Of a stretch of 64,000 nucleotides of DNA, positions 50,360 through 58,547 are shown in pieces. The DNA lies in the NCBI RefSeq assembly GCF_001440395.1, contig NZ_LLXZ01000177.1, positions 1 through 64,000 of the forward strand, in the 5' to 3' direction. The notes under the pieces are model-generated. The model saw only the letters and a program-made list of their open reading frames with translations. It was not told the origin of the DNA and did not search any database. This DNA is from Bradyrhizobium jicamae (GTDB lineage: Bacteria; Pseudomonadota; Alphaproteobacteria; Rhizobiales; Xanthobacteraceae). Every line of letters starts with the position of its first letter. The first letter of the stretch is position 1. Position numbers and translations under genes: made by a program.

Positions 50360-52087
50360 TTAAATTGCCGCCTGGGTCGCCGTCCCCGCCACCACGTACC
50401 AGGTCACAAACAGGCCGCAAATCAGGGCCCCGGGCAGGCTGGAGCCGGTGCGCCGCCAAGTGAAGGTCGCGATCAAGGCGCAGATGGCGAGCAGGGGTAT
50501 GAACTGGATGGCGACGATGGTCGAGAGCGGCACGAAGCCGGGGTCGGGCAGCGGGTTGAACAGCTTTCCAGTGAGCCAGAGGATGGCGTACTGCCCGCCG
50601 ACGAGCACGATGAAGCCCAGCGTCAGGGCGAAAATATTGGTCAGGTACAGCGCCCCGCGGGGCGCCGCCATGGTCGAGAAATTGCGGTGCAGGACATGCA
50701 GCGCAATCACGAAAAACGCCGTGAAGGGCACCAGATAGATCAGGAAGATCAAAAACTGCTTCGCGTTCATCAGCTTCACCGCGACGGTCCAGAACCGGAA
50801 GTCGATCTTGAAGGCGAGGTCGGCAAGCCACAGCGCCGCGTAGCCGATCGCCACCGTCGCAATCGCAATCACCACCGACTGCAAAACGATACCCGATCGG
50901 CTGGCGCGCTTGGGCGCGAACCGCATCAGGGCAAGCGTGATCAGGCCGTTGATGACGGCCCAGACCAGGATCTGGTTGGTGATGCCCTGCGGCAGGAAGG
51001 CGGAGGGCGTTACGAACGTGCCGCCAAGCGCAAACGCGGGGTAATAGGTCAGCGCCGGAATGAAGGCCGACAGGATGAAAGCGGCGGTCCAGCGCCGGCC
51101 GCTCGCTGCGACATGTTCCGGCATGGTGCCATCGGCGATTTCCGGCAGCCGCAGCCGGGAATACATCGGCGCCTCCAACAGCGCGTCGAAGGCGCCGATC
51201 AAAAGCACCACGAAGCCGAGTAGCGCGATCAGCGTGCCGATTTCCTTCCGGAACCAGATCTGGTCATCCACCGGGCGCGGCGTGCCGCCCTTTAGCGTCC
51301 TGGCGAACCAGTCGAGGCTGTAGCCGATCGCCTCGTGCGATATGTGCTCGGCCGGGTGGGTGATGGCGGGGGTGTGGAGCACCCGCGCCGTGCCTTGCGC
51401 GATGTCACCATAGACCTTGCCCGGCTCAACCGGGCCTTGCGTGCCGAACAGGGCCCAGAGTTTCGGGCTCTGGGTGACGTCGCGGGCGCGGTCGACGCCC
51501 CACATCAGCGTGGAGAATTCCTCATACTTGGCGAACACCAGCGCCACATTGCGCGGCCAGGTGGTCGTGCCCTCGGCCGCAAACGGCTTGCCGGTCGATG
51601 ACCCCTCCAGCACCATCGACTTGTAGTCGTTGGGCATGGCGGTAGCAGCTGCCAGCACGGTCCAGCCGCCCATCGAGTGGCCCTCGAGGCCGATATTGTT
51701 CTTGTCGACGATTTCGAGGCTGCGCAGATAGGCGAGCCCATCGGGGCCGCCGAAGCCGTTCGCGAAAGCGGGCGGGTCGCTGTAGCCGTGGCCGGTCTGG
51801 TCGAGTGCGAGCACGACATAGCCGCGGCGGGCGAACTCGATGGCGAAGCCGTCCTGGGTCTCGCGCGAATTGATGTAGCCGTGGACGGCGAGGATGCCGG
51901 GGGCAGGGATCTGCGGCGTGGCGTTCGGCGGGATGTAGAGCAACCCACTCATGGTGTTGCCCTTGGCGCCCTTGAATCTGACATCCTCGATCCGGATGCC
52001 GCCGGCGGTCTGGGTGAAGTGGGCGAGCAGCCCGCCCGCCAGGATCAGGACCACGCCGACAATCGCCAACGACCACCTGCCGCGCAT
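50360..52087 (-). CDS. Membrane-anchored alpha/beta hydrolase with multi-helix C-terminal domain
   Basis: The start at 52087 follows AGGGAGG. The 575-residue protein has an N-terminal membrane helix (LAIVGVVLILAGGLLAHF). An alpha/beta-hydrolase domain follows (about residues 45-290), with HGYINSRETQDGFA as the oxyanion region, the nucleophile elbow GLEGHSMGGWT (serine in GHSMG), and a histidine in THPAEHISHEAIG. The C-terminal half (about 300-570) has about seven membrane helices and no known family. The catalytic domain should face the periplasm if the first helix is a signal anchor. The fusion of hydrolase and polytopic domain suggests a substrate channelled from or to the membrane, such as a lipid or ester; this is an inference. 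Confidence 0.82.
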   Translation of the reverse strand: MRGRWSLAIVGVVLILAGGLLAHFTQTAGGIRIEDVRFKGAKGNTMSGLLYIPPNATPQIPAPGILAVHGYINSRETQDGFAIEFARRGYVVLALDQTGHGYSDPPAFANGFGGPDGLAYLRSLEIVDKNNIGLEGHSMGGWTVLAAATAMPNDYKSMVLEGSSTGKPFAAEGTTTWPRNVALVFAKYEEFSTLMWGVDRARDVTQSPKLWALFGTQGPVEPGKVYGDIAQGTARVLHTPAITHPAEHISHEAIGYSLDWFARTLKGGTPRPVDDQIWFRKEIGTLIALLGFVVLLIGAFDALLEAPMYSRLRLPEIADGTMPEHVAASGRRWTAAFILSAFIPALTYYPAFALGGTFVTPSAFLPQGITNQILVWAVINGLITLALMRFAPKRASRSGIVLQSVVIAIATVAIGYAALWLADLAFKIDFRFWTVAVKLMNAKQFLIFLIYLVPFTAFFVIALHVLHRNFSTMAAPRGALYLTNIFALTLGFIVLVGGQYAILWLTGKLFNPLPDPGFVPLSTIVAIQFIPLLAICALIATFTWRRTGSSLPGALICGLFVTWYVVAGTATQAAI

Positions 52088-52226
52088 CGGCGCCTCCCTG
52101 ATGCCCTTCGCCGTTGAACCGGCGTTTGGGATTGTTTGCAGCTTCGCTTCGTTTGTGATTGTTAGCCTATCCGAAAGTCTAATGCGAGCAAGCTGTGGCG
52201 ACGGCAACCGCGGGTAAAGTCGCCGA

Positions 52227-52589
52227 TTAGAACTTCTCGATCTTGATCTGGCCGCTGGAAAATCGCGCCACGAGATTGCGGCAACGGAGTTCGCCGAGTT
52301 GTCGAGCCCAAACTTCCATACGATCGATCTCAGGCCGGAGGGCGTCCAACGCCGCTGGCTGCCAGTGCGCTCTCATCTCGCCAAACGGTAGGGCTTCGGT
52401 TTCAGAATCAATGCCGACGAAAGGCAGCACATCCGCGTCCCTTTCATCGAGCTTTGATGCCCGCCAGGCTGCAACAATTTTTCGTGCTCCTTCGATATAG
52501 GTAAGCTTTCCGGCCAGCATGTCTTGCGCGGCGCCAAAGATCGCGTGACGGGCTTCCATTATCTCGGATTCATTCCAGCTCATCGACAT
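52227..52589 (-). CDS. Hypothetical protein (120 aa), DUF2489-like
   Basis: The start at 52589 (MSMSWNESEIMEARHAIFGA). The soluble helical product has KLTYIEGARKIVAAWRASKL, DADVLPFVGIDSETEALPFG and MRAHWQPAALDALRPEIDRM. This spacing resembles small immunity-like or DUF2489 proteins, but recognition is weak. No signal peptide or membrane segment. It is divergent from the trmJ gene and has lower GC than its neighbours. Confidence 0.55.
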   Translation of the reverse strand: MSMSWNESEIMEARHAIFGAAQDMLAGKLTYIEGARKIVAAWRASKLDERDADVLPFVGIDSETEALPFGEMRAHWQPAALDALRPEIDRMEVWARQLGELRCRNLVARFSSGQIKIEKF

Positions 52590-52832
52590 TCCCTGGCGTG
52601 CCTCTGTCACCGTTAAGAGGGGCACGCCGACTTGGCAAATCGAGCGCCCTTGACCGCAAGCGCCGCATTTGGAGGCTTTGACGGAGTGTCAAACGACGGT
52701 ACTAACCCCGTTATTCTGCTTGAGAATTCTGGCCGCTTTGGTCAAAAGCGGCCAGCCATGAGATTTGAATCAGGTGTTCCGCAAGCCGGTTCAAAATCTT
52801 CGGAAATTGAATCAGAAGGTGAAGTCGAGAAA

Positions 52833-54032
52833 ATGTCCGGCACCGATAAGACCAAGTCTGGTTTCGACTTAGCCGGACCTGTTGTGATCCTCGTCGAGCC
52901 GCAGCTCGGCGAGAATATCGGCATGGCCGCGCGGGCCATGGGCAATTTCGCGCTGTCGCGGCTCAGAATTGTCAATCCGCGCGACGGCTGGCCGAACATC
53001 GCGGCACAGCGCGCGGCGGCCGGGGCCGACCAGATTCTGGAACAGGCCGAGCTGTTCGACACGGTGGAGCAGGCGGTTGCCGACCTCACGCTGCTGTTCG
53101 CCACCACCGCCCGCGCCCATGATCAGGCCAAGCCGGTGGTCGCGCCGACGCAAGCCGCCAGCGAGATCGTGGCGCATATCGGAACCGGCGGCGGGGCCGG
53201 CATCCTGTTTGGCCGAGAGCGCTATGGCCTGCAGAACGAGGAAGTGGCGCTTGCCAACCGGATCATCACCTTTCCGGTGAACCCGGGTTTTGCCTCGCTC
53301 AACCTGGCGCAGGCGGTGCTCCTGATCGGCTACGAGTGGTTCAAGCATTCGACCGGCGGTGCGCTGCCGTTCGCGATGCCGGAGCGTTCCGAGCCGGCCT
53401 CGCAGCACCAGATGCAGGCCTTCTTCGACAATCTGGTCCGGGAACTCGACAAGGTCGAATTCCTCCGCCCGCGCGAGAAGCGGGACACCATGCTGGTGAA
53501 CCTGCGCAACATTTTTACGCGCATGGACCCGACCAAGCAGGACATGCACACGCTGCACGGCGTGGTGATGGCGATCGCCGAAGGGCGCAAGGGGCCGGCC
53601 AAGGGCGGCGTGCTCGACGGCGAACAGGCGACACGGCTGCGGGCGTTGTTGGCCGAACACGGGCAGGGACCGGCTGCGCCCGGCGACAGTTCGACCGTGC
53701 GCGGGCTCGCCCGGCTGCTGCGGCGGAACCCGACCGATGCCGAACGAATCCTGTGGCAGGCACTGACCCGCGACCGTCGTTTCGCCGGCCAGTTCAAGCG
53801 CCAGACGCCGGTCGGCCGCCACATTCCCGATTTCGTTTCCTTCGTGCATCGGCTCGCGATCGAACTGGTCAATCCGAACGAGTCGGAGGCGATCGTCGCC
53901 GACCGCGCCATGCGGAATGCCTGGCTGGAGGCGCGCGACTATCGCGTGATCGAGATGCACGTCGCCGACGTCGAGCGCGATCTGGCGACGGAACTTGGGC
54001 GGCTCGAAGCCATGCTGGACGCCCCGCAATGA
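52833..54032 (+). CDS. trmJ: tRNA (cytidine/uridine-2'-O-)-methyltransferase TrmJ fused to a DUF559 domain
   Basis: The start is taken at 52833 (MSGTDKTKSGFDLAGPVVIL); the frame is also open upstream. Residues about 15-250 form a SpoU/TrmH-type SPOUT methyltransferase: VEPQLGENIGMAARAMGNFA, ILFGRERYGLQNEEVALANR, and FPVNPGFASLNLAQAVLLIG with the knot motif. TrmJ 2'-O-methylates position 32 of tRNAs using S-adenosylmethionine. From about residue 290 a DUF559 (Vsr-like nuclease fold) domain follows: RRNPTDAERILWQALTRDRR, QTPVGRHIPDFVSF. The usual EVDG.QH catalytic strand is replaced by ELVNPNESE, so the nuclease is probably inactive. Monocistronic. Confidence 0.88.
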   Translation: MSGTDKTKSGFDLAGPVVILVEPQLGENIGMAARAMGNFALSRLRIVNPRDGWPNIAAQRAAAGADQILEQAELFDTVEQAVADLTLLFATTARAHDQAKPVVAPTQAASEIVAHIGTGGGAGILFGRERYGLQNEEVALANRIITFPVNPGFASLNLAQAVLLIGYEWFKHSTGGALPFAMPERSEPASQHQMQAFFDNLVRELDKVEFLRPREKRDTMLVNLRNIFTRMDPTKQDMHTLHGVVMAIAEGRKGPAKGGVLDGEQATRLRALLAEHGQGPAAPGDSSTVRGLARLLRRNPTDAERILWQALTRDRRFAGQFKRQTPVGRHIPDFVSFVHRLAIELVNPNESEAIVADRAMRNAWLEARDYRVIEMHVADVERDLATELGRLEAMLDAPQ

Positions 54033-54152
54033 AGCTGCAGGGTGGGCACGCTGGAGCTTTACCCACCTTGCACGTGCTACGATCGCTGTCGCCGCCGGCA
54101 CAAACGGAGTAAGCTCGCTTTTCCAATCGACAACGCAACGCGGAGGTCTGCC

Positions 54153-54785
54153 ATGGCTACATCCGACTGGCGTCTCGAAGGCGAATGGATCAAGAACTGC
54201 ACGTGCGCATTCGGCTGCCCGTGCGATTTCAATGCGCTGCCGACCCAGGGCTATTGCAAGGGCACGGTCGGCATGCGGATCACCAAGGGGCATTTCGAAA
54301 ACACCAAACTCGACGGCCTGGTTTTCGCGGCGACCGTTCATTTTCCCGGAGCGCTGCATGAAGGCAACGGCCAGCTGCAGCCGATCATCGACGAGCGTGC
54401 CACACCGGAACAGCGCGAAGCGCTGTTCAACATCATGTCGGGCAAGAACTCCGCCGAAGGCACGCTGTTTCAGATCCTCAGCCTGATCGTAACCAAGATG
54501 CACGAACCGCTGTTTGTGCCCATCGAATTTTCATTCGACAAGGACGGCCGCGTTGCGCGTATGGTGGCCAAGGGCGTGCTTGAGACCGAGGTCGAGCCGA
54601 TCAAGAATCCGGTGACCGGAGAGCCTCACCGCATCCAGGTCGTGATGCCGGAGGGATTCGAGCACCGCGCCGCCGAGGTCGCGTCGGCCAACATCCGTTC
54701 GACCGGCGCCATCAAGTTCGACACCAAGGGCACGCATAGCTCGCTCGCCAACGTGGTCCAGACACCGGACGGCGTCGCGGCCTAG
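54153..54785 (+). CDS. DUF1326 domain protein, CxC/CPC metal-site type
   Basis: GGAGGT lies 8 bases before the ATG. The 210-residue soluble protein begins DWRLEGEWIKNCTCAFGCPC, a CxCxxxCPC cluster that defines DUF1326, with GYCKGTVGMRI just after. The rest is a beta-rich fold with FSFDKDGRVARMVAKGVLET. It is followed 48 bases later by a DUF2182 membrane protein, a recurrent pairing. Function unknown; metal or copper handling is a reasonable inference from the cysteines. Confidence 0.85.
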   Translation: MATSDWRLEGEWIKNCTCAFGCPCDFNALPTQGYCKGTVGMRITKGHFENTKLDGLVFAATVHFPGALHEGNGQLQPIIDERATPEQREALFNIMSGKNSAEGTLFQILSLIVTKMHEPLFVPIEFSFDKDGRVARMVAKGVLETEVEPIKNPVTGEPHRIQVVMPEGFEHRAAEVASANIRSTGAIKFDTKGTHSSLANVVQTPDGVAA

Positions 54786-54833
54786 CGCGGCACTGGAATC
54801 CAACTCTGCCGTTCCAGCATAGGGAGCGGGTTC

Positions 54834-55625
54834 ATGGCGGGGACCTGGACGCTCGAACAGACCCTGCGGCACGATCGCCTGATCGTGGCCATCGGAATAG
54901 CCACCGTGGTTGCGTTCTCCTGGGGCTATCTGCTGGCCGGCGCCGGCATCGACATGAGCATGGCCGATATGCCGATGGACCCCGAGCCGTGGTCGCTGGC
55001 GCAGGCCGGGCTCATGTTCGCGATGTGGTGGGTGATGATGGTTGCGATGATGGTGCCGAGCGCCGCGCCGACGATCCTGCTGTTCACGGCGATCAAGCGC
55101 AGGCAGGCGACGACGGACAGCCCGGTCATCTCAAGCTGGCTGTTTCTCGCCGGCTATCTCGTGATCTGGGCAGGGTTCAGCCTGGTCGCGGTCTTCGTGC
55201 AATGGGGACTTGATCAGGCCGGGTTGCTGTCCGGCATGATGGCGAGCACCAGCCATTTGCTCGCGGGGATCATCCTGCTTACCGCCGGCCTCTATCAGTT
55301 GACGCCGATCAAGCGCGCCTGCCTGCGCTACTGCCAGAGTCCGATACTGTTCCTCGCGCGATACTGGCAACGGGACGCGATGGGCGCGCTGCGCATGGGC
55401 TTTCGGCACGGCGGTTATTGCGTCGGCTGCTGCTGGTTTCTGATGGCGCTGCTTTTCGTTGCTGGCGTCATGAACCTCGCCTGGGTCGCCGCTGTCGCGA
55501 TCTATGTCGCCATCGAGAAACTGATGCCGCGCAGCGAATGGCTCAGCCGTGCTGCTGGTGTCGCTCTGATTGCAGCCGGTGTCCTTCTTCTGGCTTTCGG
55601 TGCTACGGCTTTCGCTTCTCTCTAG
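54834..55625 (+). CDS. DUF2182 predicted metal-binding membrane protein
   Basis: A GGGAGCGG ribosome-binding site precedes the ATG. The 263-residue protein has about six membrane helices. It contains the typical methionine-rich region (GIDMSMADMPMDPEP, MFAMWWVMMVAMMVPSAAP), then LTAGLYQLTPIKRACLRYCQ, and GFRHGGYCVGCCWFLMALLF. The Met- and Cys-rich helices fit a transition-metal role. It forms an operon with the DUF1326 gene just upstream. Confidence 0.85.
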   Translation: MAGTWTLEQTLRHDRLIVAIGIATVVAFSWGYLLAGAGIDMSMADMPMDPEPWSLAQAGLMFAMWWVMMVAMMVPSAAPTILLFTAIKRRQATTDSPVISSWLFLAGYLVIWAGFSLVAVFVQWGLDQAGLLSGMMASTSHLLAGIILLTAGLYQLTPIKRACLRYCQSPILFLARYWQRDAMGALRMGFRHGGYCVGCCWFLMALLFVAGVMNLAWVAAVAIYVAIEKLMPRSEWLSRAAGVALIAAGVLLLAFGATAFASL

Positions 55626-55631
55626 CGGCCG

Positions 55632-56282
55632 TCAGACGGCGACCAGCTCGGCGGGATTGCCGGTTCGCTTAGGCTTCTTCACCCTGGAAGGCCCGAACAG
55701 ATTGCCTGCGGCGAGACCTGCAGTATCGGCGACGGAGGGATCGCGCGAGACCATGGCGGCGACGATGGCGCCGTCGATCAACAGCGCGAGTTGATGCGCG
55801 AGCACCTGCGGCTCGGCGGCGCCCATCTCACCGGCGAGTTTTTCGATATGCGCCAGCACCACCTTCTTGTGGCGCAGCGCGATGTTGCGGAACTGTTTTT
55901 GGTGTTTGTCGTGCTCGGCGACAGCGTTGATGAACGGGCAGCCGTAGAAGCGTTCCTCGGCGAACCAGCGCTTCAGCGCCGGAAAAATCCGCTTCAGCTT
56001 CGCCTGCGCGTCGCCGCCGCCATCTTCCATGGCGCCGATGAACCATTCGCGCCACGCCTTGCCTTCGCTTTCCAGCACGGCATTGACGAGGTTGGTCTTC
56101 GATCCGAACAGTTTGTAGAGCGTGGTCTTGGCGGTGCCGGCCTCGTCGATGATCGCGTCGATGCCGGTGGCGTTGATGCCGTTCTTGCAGAACAGATGCG
56201 TCGCCGCGTTGAGCAGGCGGTCGCGCGCGGATTCCTCGTCGCCCGCGGGGAGGTGCTTCTTCTTCGAAACCGATTTGGCCAT
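55632..56282 (-). CDS. TetR/AcrR-family transcriptional regulator
   Basis: The 216-residue protein has an N-terminal TetR helix-turn-helix (RDRLLNAATHLFCKNGINAT, GIDAIIDEAGTAKTTLYKLF) and a C-terminal ligand domain with RWFAEERFYGCPFINAVAEH. The latter is typical of the branch that often neighbours OsmC or redox genes. It ends seven bases from the DUF2182 stop. It is divergent from a truncated OsmC-like gene at 56,509, its likely former target. Confidence 0.9.
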   Translation of the reverse strand: MAKSVSKKKHLPAGDEESARDRLLNAATHLFCKNGINATGIDAIIDEAGTAKTTLYKLFGSKTNLVNAVLESEGKAWREWFIGAMEDGGGDAQAKLKRIFPALKRWFAEERFYGCPFINAVAEHDKHQKQFRNIALRHKKVVLAHIEKLAGEMGAAEPQVLAHQLALLIDGAIVAAMVSRDPSVADTAGLAAGNLFGPSRVKKPKRTGNPAELVAV

Positions 56283-56508
56283 GCGCGGCAGTTAATCGAA
56301 CCGCAGCGCAATCATCAAGCCGCATCTTTGCGTCGAAAATAATCGCCAGCAGGCGGCAACTGCATCGCGCGTGAGCAGCATCGCTCTGATCAATTTCCGG
56401 GCAGGCGCTCCTAAGCGACGAGAGACGTTCGGCTTTTGATTTCGACCGGTTCTGGCACGCTTAATGCAGGAAACAGAACGTTCGGTATCCTACCAGGGAG
56501 AGAAAACG

Positions 56509-56646
56509 ATGACCGCGGTCGCCCAGAAAACAGTGCTCACCGGCTGCCTAGCGCCGATCGACAAAGGCGGGCTCGAGCAGCTCATTGCCAACGATGGAAC
56601 CGCGCCATCGCGCCGCTCTGGCGTTCCCGGCCTCGACTGCGTATAA
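56509..56646 (+). pseudogene. Truncated 5' fragment resembling an OsmC-family gene
   Basis: GGGAGAG precedes the ATG. The 45-codon frame reads MTAVAQKTVLTGCLAPIDKG, then GLEQLIANDG, after which the sequence turns unrelated and stops. The start resembles the N-terminus of OsmC-type peroxide-resistance proteins of rhizobia, but only about 33 residues match, so recognition is tentative. It looks like the remains of a gene cut by deletion, divergent from the TetR gene. Confidence 0.4.
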
Positions 56647-56673
56647 TCATGATGCAGTCGGGTGGTCGCGCGG

Positions 56674-57291
56674 ATGTCGATATTCTCAGGCAGATTTGGT
56701 CTTGCAACAGTCGCAGCGTTGCTGTGCCTGGGCGCGCCGGCGGCGCATGCGCAGGCTTCGCCGATCAGCTACTGGACTCCCGGCTGGCCGATGGGGTTCA
56801 GCGGTGATGCGGGCGAGGGCGTGAACGCCTACGGCAATTTTCCGAGCTTTGACTTCCGCGACCTCGGCAACGGCTCCGCCGTCGCGCGCTATAATTTCTC
56901 CAACGGCTTCTTCGTCGGCAGCCAGCGCAACACCATGGGGTTTGCCGGCCTCAGCCAGAGCGCGTTCGGCGGCTTCGGATCGATCTACAGCGAAGGCACG
57001 CAGTTCGGCTACAGCCTGAAGAACGCCGGCGGGCCGCCGATCACGTTCTTTGCCGGCGTCGATACGCTGAAATACAACAGTGGCATCGGCAGCAGCGCGT
57101 TCGCACCATTCGATTCCAAGTCGGGCACGCTGCCCGTTTCAAGCGCCTATGCCGGTGTCGAATTCCAGCCGACGTCGAATCTCAGTCTGTCGCTCGGGGT
57201 CGGCGTCGTCCAGCAGACGGGACGGCTCGACAGCGAGATCAATTCGCTGCCCGGCGCTTCGTCTTTCTCCGTCGGTAACCGCCGCTACTAG
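56674..57291 (+). CDS. Secreted/outer-membrane beta-barrel-like hypothetical protein (205 aa)
   Basis: The start at 56674 (a GTG at 56662 is in frame). A signal peptide (MSIFSGRFGLATVAALLCLG, ending AHAQA) is followed by Gly/Asn/Phe-rich strands: SYWTPGWPMGFSGDAGEGVN, NFSNGFFVGSQRNTMG, SNLSLSLGVGVVQQTG. The C-terminus SFSVGNRRY is short for a barrel end. Probably exported; the family is not recognised. A dispersed repeat overlaps its stop codon. Confidence 0.7.
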   Translation: MSIFSGRFGLATVAALLCLGAPAAHAQASPISYWTPGWPMGFSGDAGEGVNAYGNFPSFDFRDLGNGSAVARYNFSNGFFVGSQRNTMGFAGLSQSAFGGFGSIYSEGTQFGYSLKNAGGPPITFFAGVDTLKYNSGIGSSAFAPFDSKSGTLPVSSAYAGVEFQPTSNLSLSLGVGVVQQTGRLDSEINSLPGASSFSVGNRRY

Positions 57292-57414
57292 AGCAGATCC
57301 GGAAAAGTGTGTAGCGGTTTTCCCTCGCGACAAACGCGACCGCGTTTGCGCGGAGATCATGCTCAAACAAAAAGATGAAGCGGGATGACGATTCGAAGAA
57401 AAGTCATCACGCTT
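57288..57414. repeat. 130-base dispersed repeat, inverted copy
   Basis: Inverted relative of the unit at 48,143-48,272. It shares CGGAAAAGTGTGTAGCGG, TTTTCCCTCGCGACAAACGC, GGAGATCATGCTCAAACAAA and a closing TCATCACGCTT. The first bases provide the stop codon of the preceding gene. Confidence 0.85.
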
Positions 57415-57419
57415 GAGTC

Positions 57420-57857
57420 TCAGTCGTCCCGCTGTACCAACTCGACGGTGATGCCCTCGGGCCCCTCGAAGAGCCGCAGCTTTCGGCCGATGTAGTCCAT
57501 CTCGTCGCTCAGCACAGTTACGCCGTTGGCCACGAGGTGCGCAGTAGCAGCCTCAATGTCGTCGACGCGGAACGCGAGGTGATTGAAGCCCCGTTTTCGC
57601 AGGTTCGTCGGGTGCGCACCCGGATCGGTCCCAGGCGGCGGGTCGAACTCAAGCAGCTGGATCTCGAAATGATAGGCTCCTTCGAGTGCGAGGGTGATGT
57701 GCTGCGCTTTCATGCTCGGCATGCCCATGTACCGGGCGGGAACGCCACCGTCGATCGTTGCGACGTGATCCTTTCTGAAACCAAGGAGCGCGAAGAACCC
57801 GATCGCCGGGCCGGCGTCGGCGACTGCGATCGTAACATGATCCGGATTGAGTATCAT
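57420..57857 (-). CDS. VOC (glyoxalase/bleomycin-resistance) family protein
   Basis: The start at 57857 (MILNPDHVTIAVADAGPAIG). The 145-residue protein has two beta-alpha-beta-beta-beta modules of the vicinal oxygen chelate fold. Likely metal ligands lie at PDHVTIAV, AYHFEIQLLEF, RGFNHLAFRVDDIEAA and EGPEGITVELVQ. Possible roles include lyase, dioxygenase or resistance protein; the substrate is unknown. It is divergent from the dioxygenase-like gene. Confidence 0.85.
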   Translation of the reverse strand: MILNPDHVTIAVADAGPAIGFFALLGFRKDHVATIDGGVPARYMGMPSMKAQHITLALEGAYHFEIQLLEFDPPPGTDPGAHPTNLRKRGFNHLAFRVDDIEAATAHLVANGVTVLSDEMDYIGRKLRLFEGPEGITVELVQRDD

Positions 57858-58053
57858 TTTGTCACTCCGTGTGATCAACGCCGTGCGGACGCTCCCGAGT
57901 ATGCCTTGTGAACGAGGCTGGTTGAGAGGCCGCTGCGCCCGTTCACAACACTGTTATTGCGACCTGTCGCGCCCGTCGCTCCCTCAACTGGGCGTGTCGG
58001 GCTTGTTGTTGTATCCTCACCGGAGCACCTGCACGGTCGCCAGGAGGAGTTAC

Positions 58054-58542
58054 ATGACTATTGTCGTACTCAACCGCCGCAACCTCCTCGCTGTTGGCGG
58101 CTCCATCCTCGCAACCGGGGTTTCCGGGCTCCTGATGCCCGTGCGCGCGCAAGGTCTCGCACCGACCCCTTCGATGTCGGGCGGGGCTAACAACTACCGC
58201 GCGGGCGCGCCGACAGTGGATCGGATCGGCAAGGGCGGCTTCTGGATGAGTGGCACCGTGCGCCGCGCAGGCGACGGCGCTCCGCTTGCCGGGCAGCGCA
58301 TCCAGATCTGGGCGCACACCACTGAAGGGCGGGAGCACGAGCCGCAGAGTCATGGCGCCACGCTCACCGACAAGGACGGGGCGTTTCGTCTCGAGATGCC
58401 GCAGATCGTTCCCATCTTCGGCCAGCCGCATGGTCACCTCGCCTATGACAGCGGCGAATTCAAAACCGTCTTTCTACGTCCGGTGATGCGGAGCGCAAAG
58501 GATACCAGCCTGGAGGCGCACTTCGTTCTTCAGCCGGTCTAA
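58054..58542 (+). CDS. Secreted intradiol-dioxygenase-like protein (162 aa)
   Basis: CAGGAGGAG lies before the ATG. The protein has a twin-arginine-like signal (NRRNLLAVGGSILATGVSGL). The following domain resembles the C-terminal beta sandwich of intradiol ring-cleavage dioxygenases: FWMSGTVRRAGDGAPLAGQR, IQIWAHTTEGREHEP, HGATLTDKDGAFRLEMP, QPHGHLAYDSGEF. At 162 residues it is short. Only part of the usual Tyr2/His2 iron set is visible (histidines in QPHGHLAY), so the enzyme activity is doubtful. It lies five bases before the membrane protein that follows, with which it forms an operon. Confidence 0.72.
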   Translation: MTIVVLNRRNLLAVGGSILATGVSGLLMPVRAQGLAPTPSMSGGANNYRAGAPTVDRIGKGGFWMSGTVRRAGDGAPLAGQRIQIWAHTTEGREHEPQSHGATLTDKDGAFRLEMPQIVPIFGQPHGHLAYDSGEFKTVFLRPVMRSAKDTSLEAHFVLQPV

Positions 58543-58547
58543 CCGAG

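Noticed and set aside
52869..54503. Minus-strand frame of 544 codons
   Set aside because: Antisense to trmJ and the DUF1326 gene, whose motifs are clear on the plus strand.
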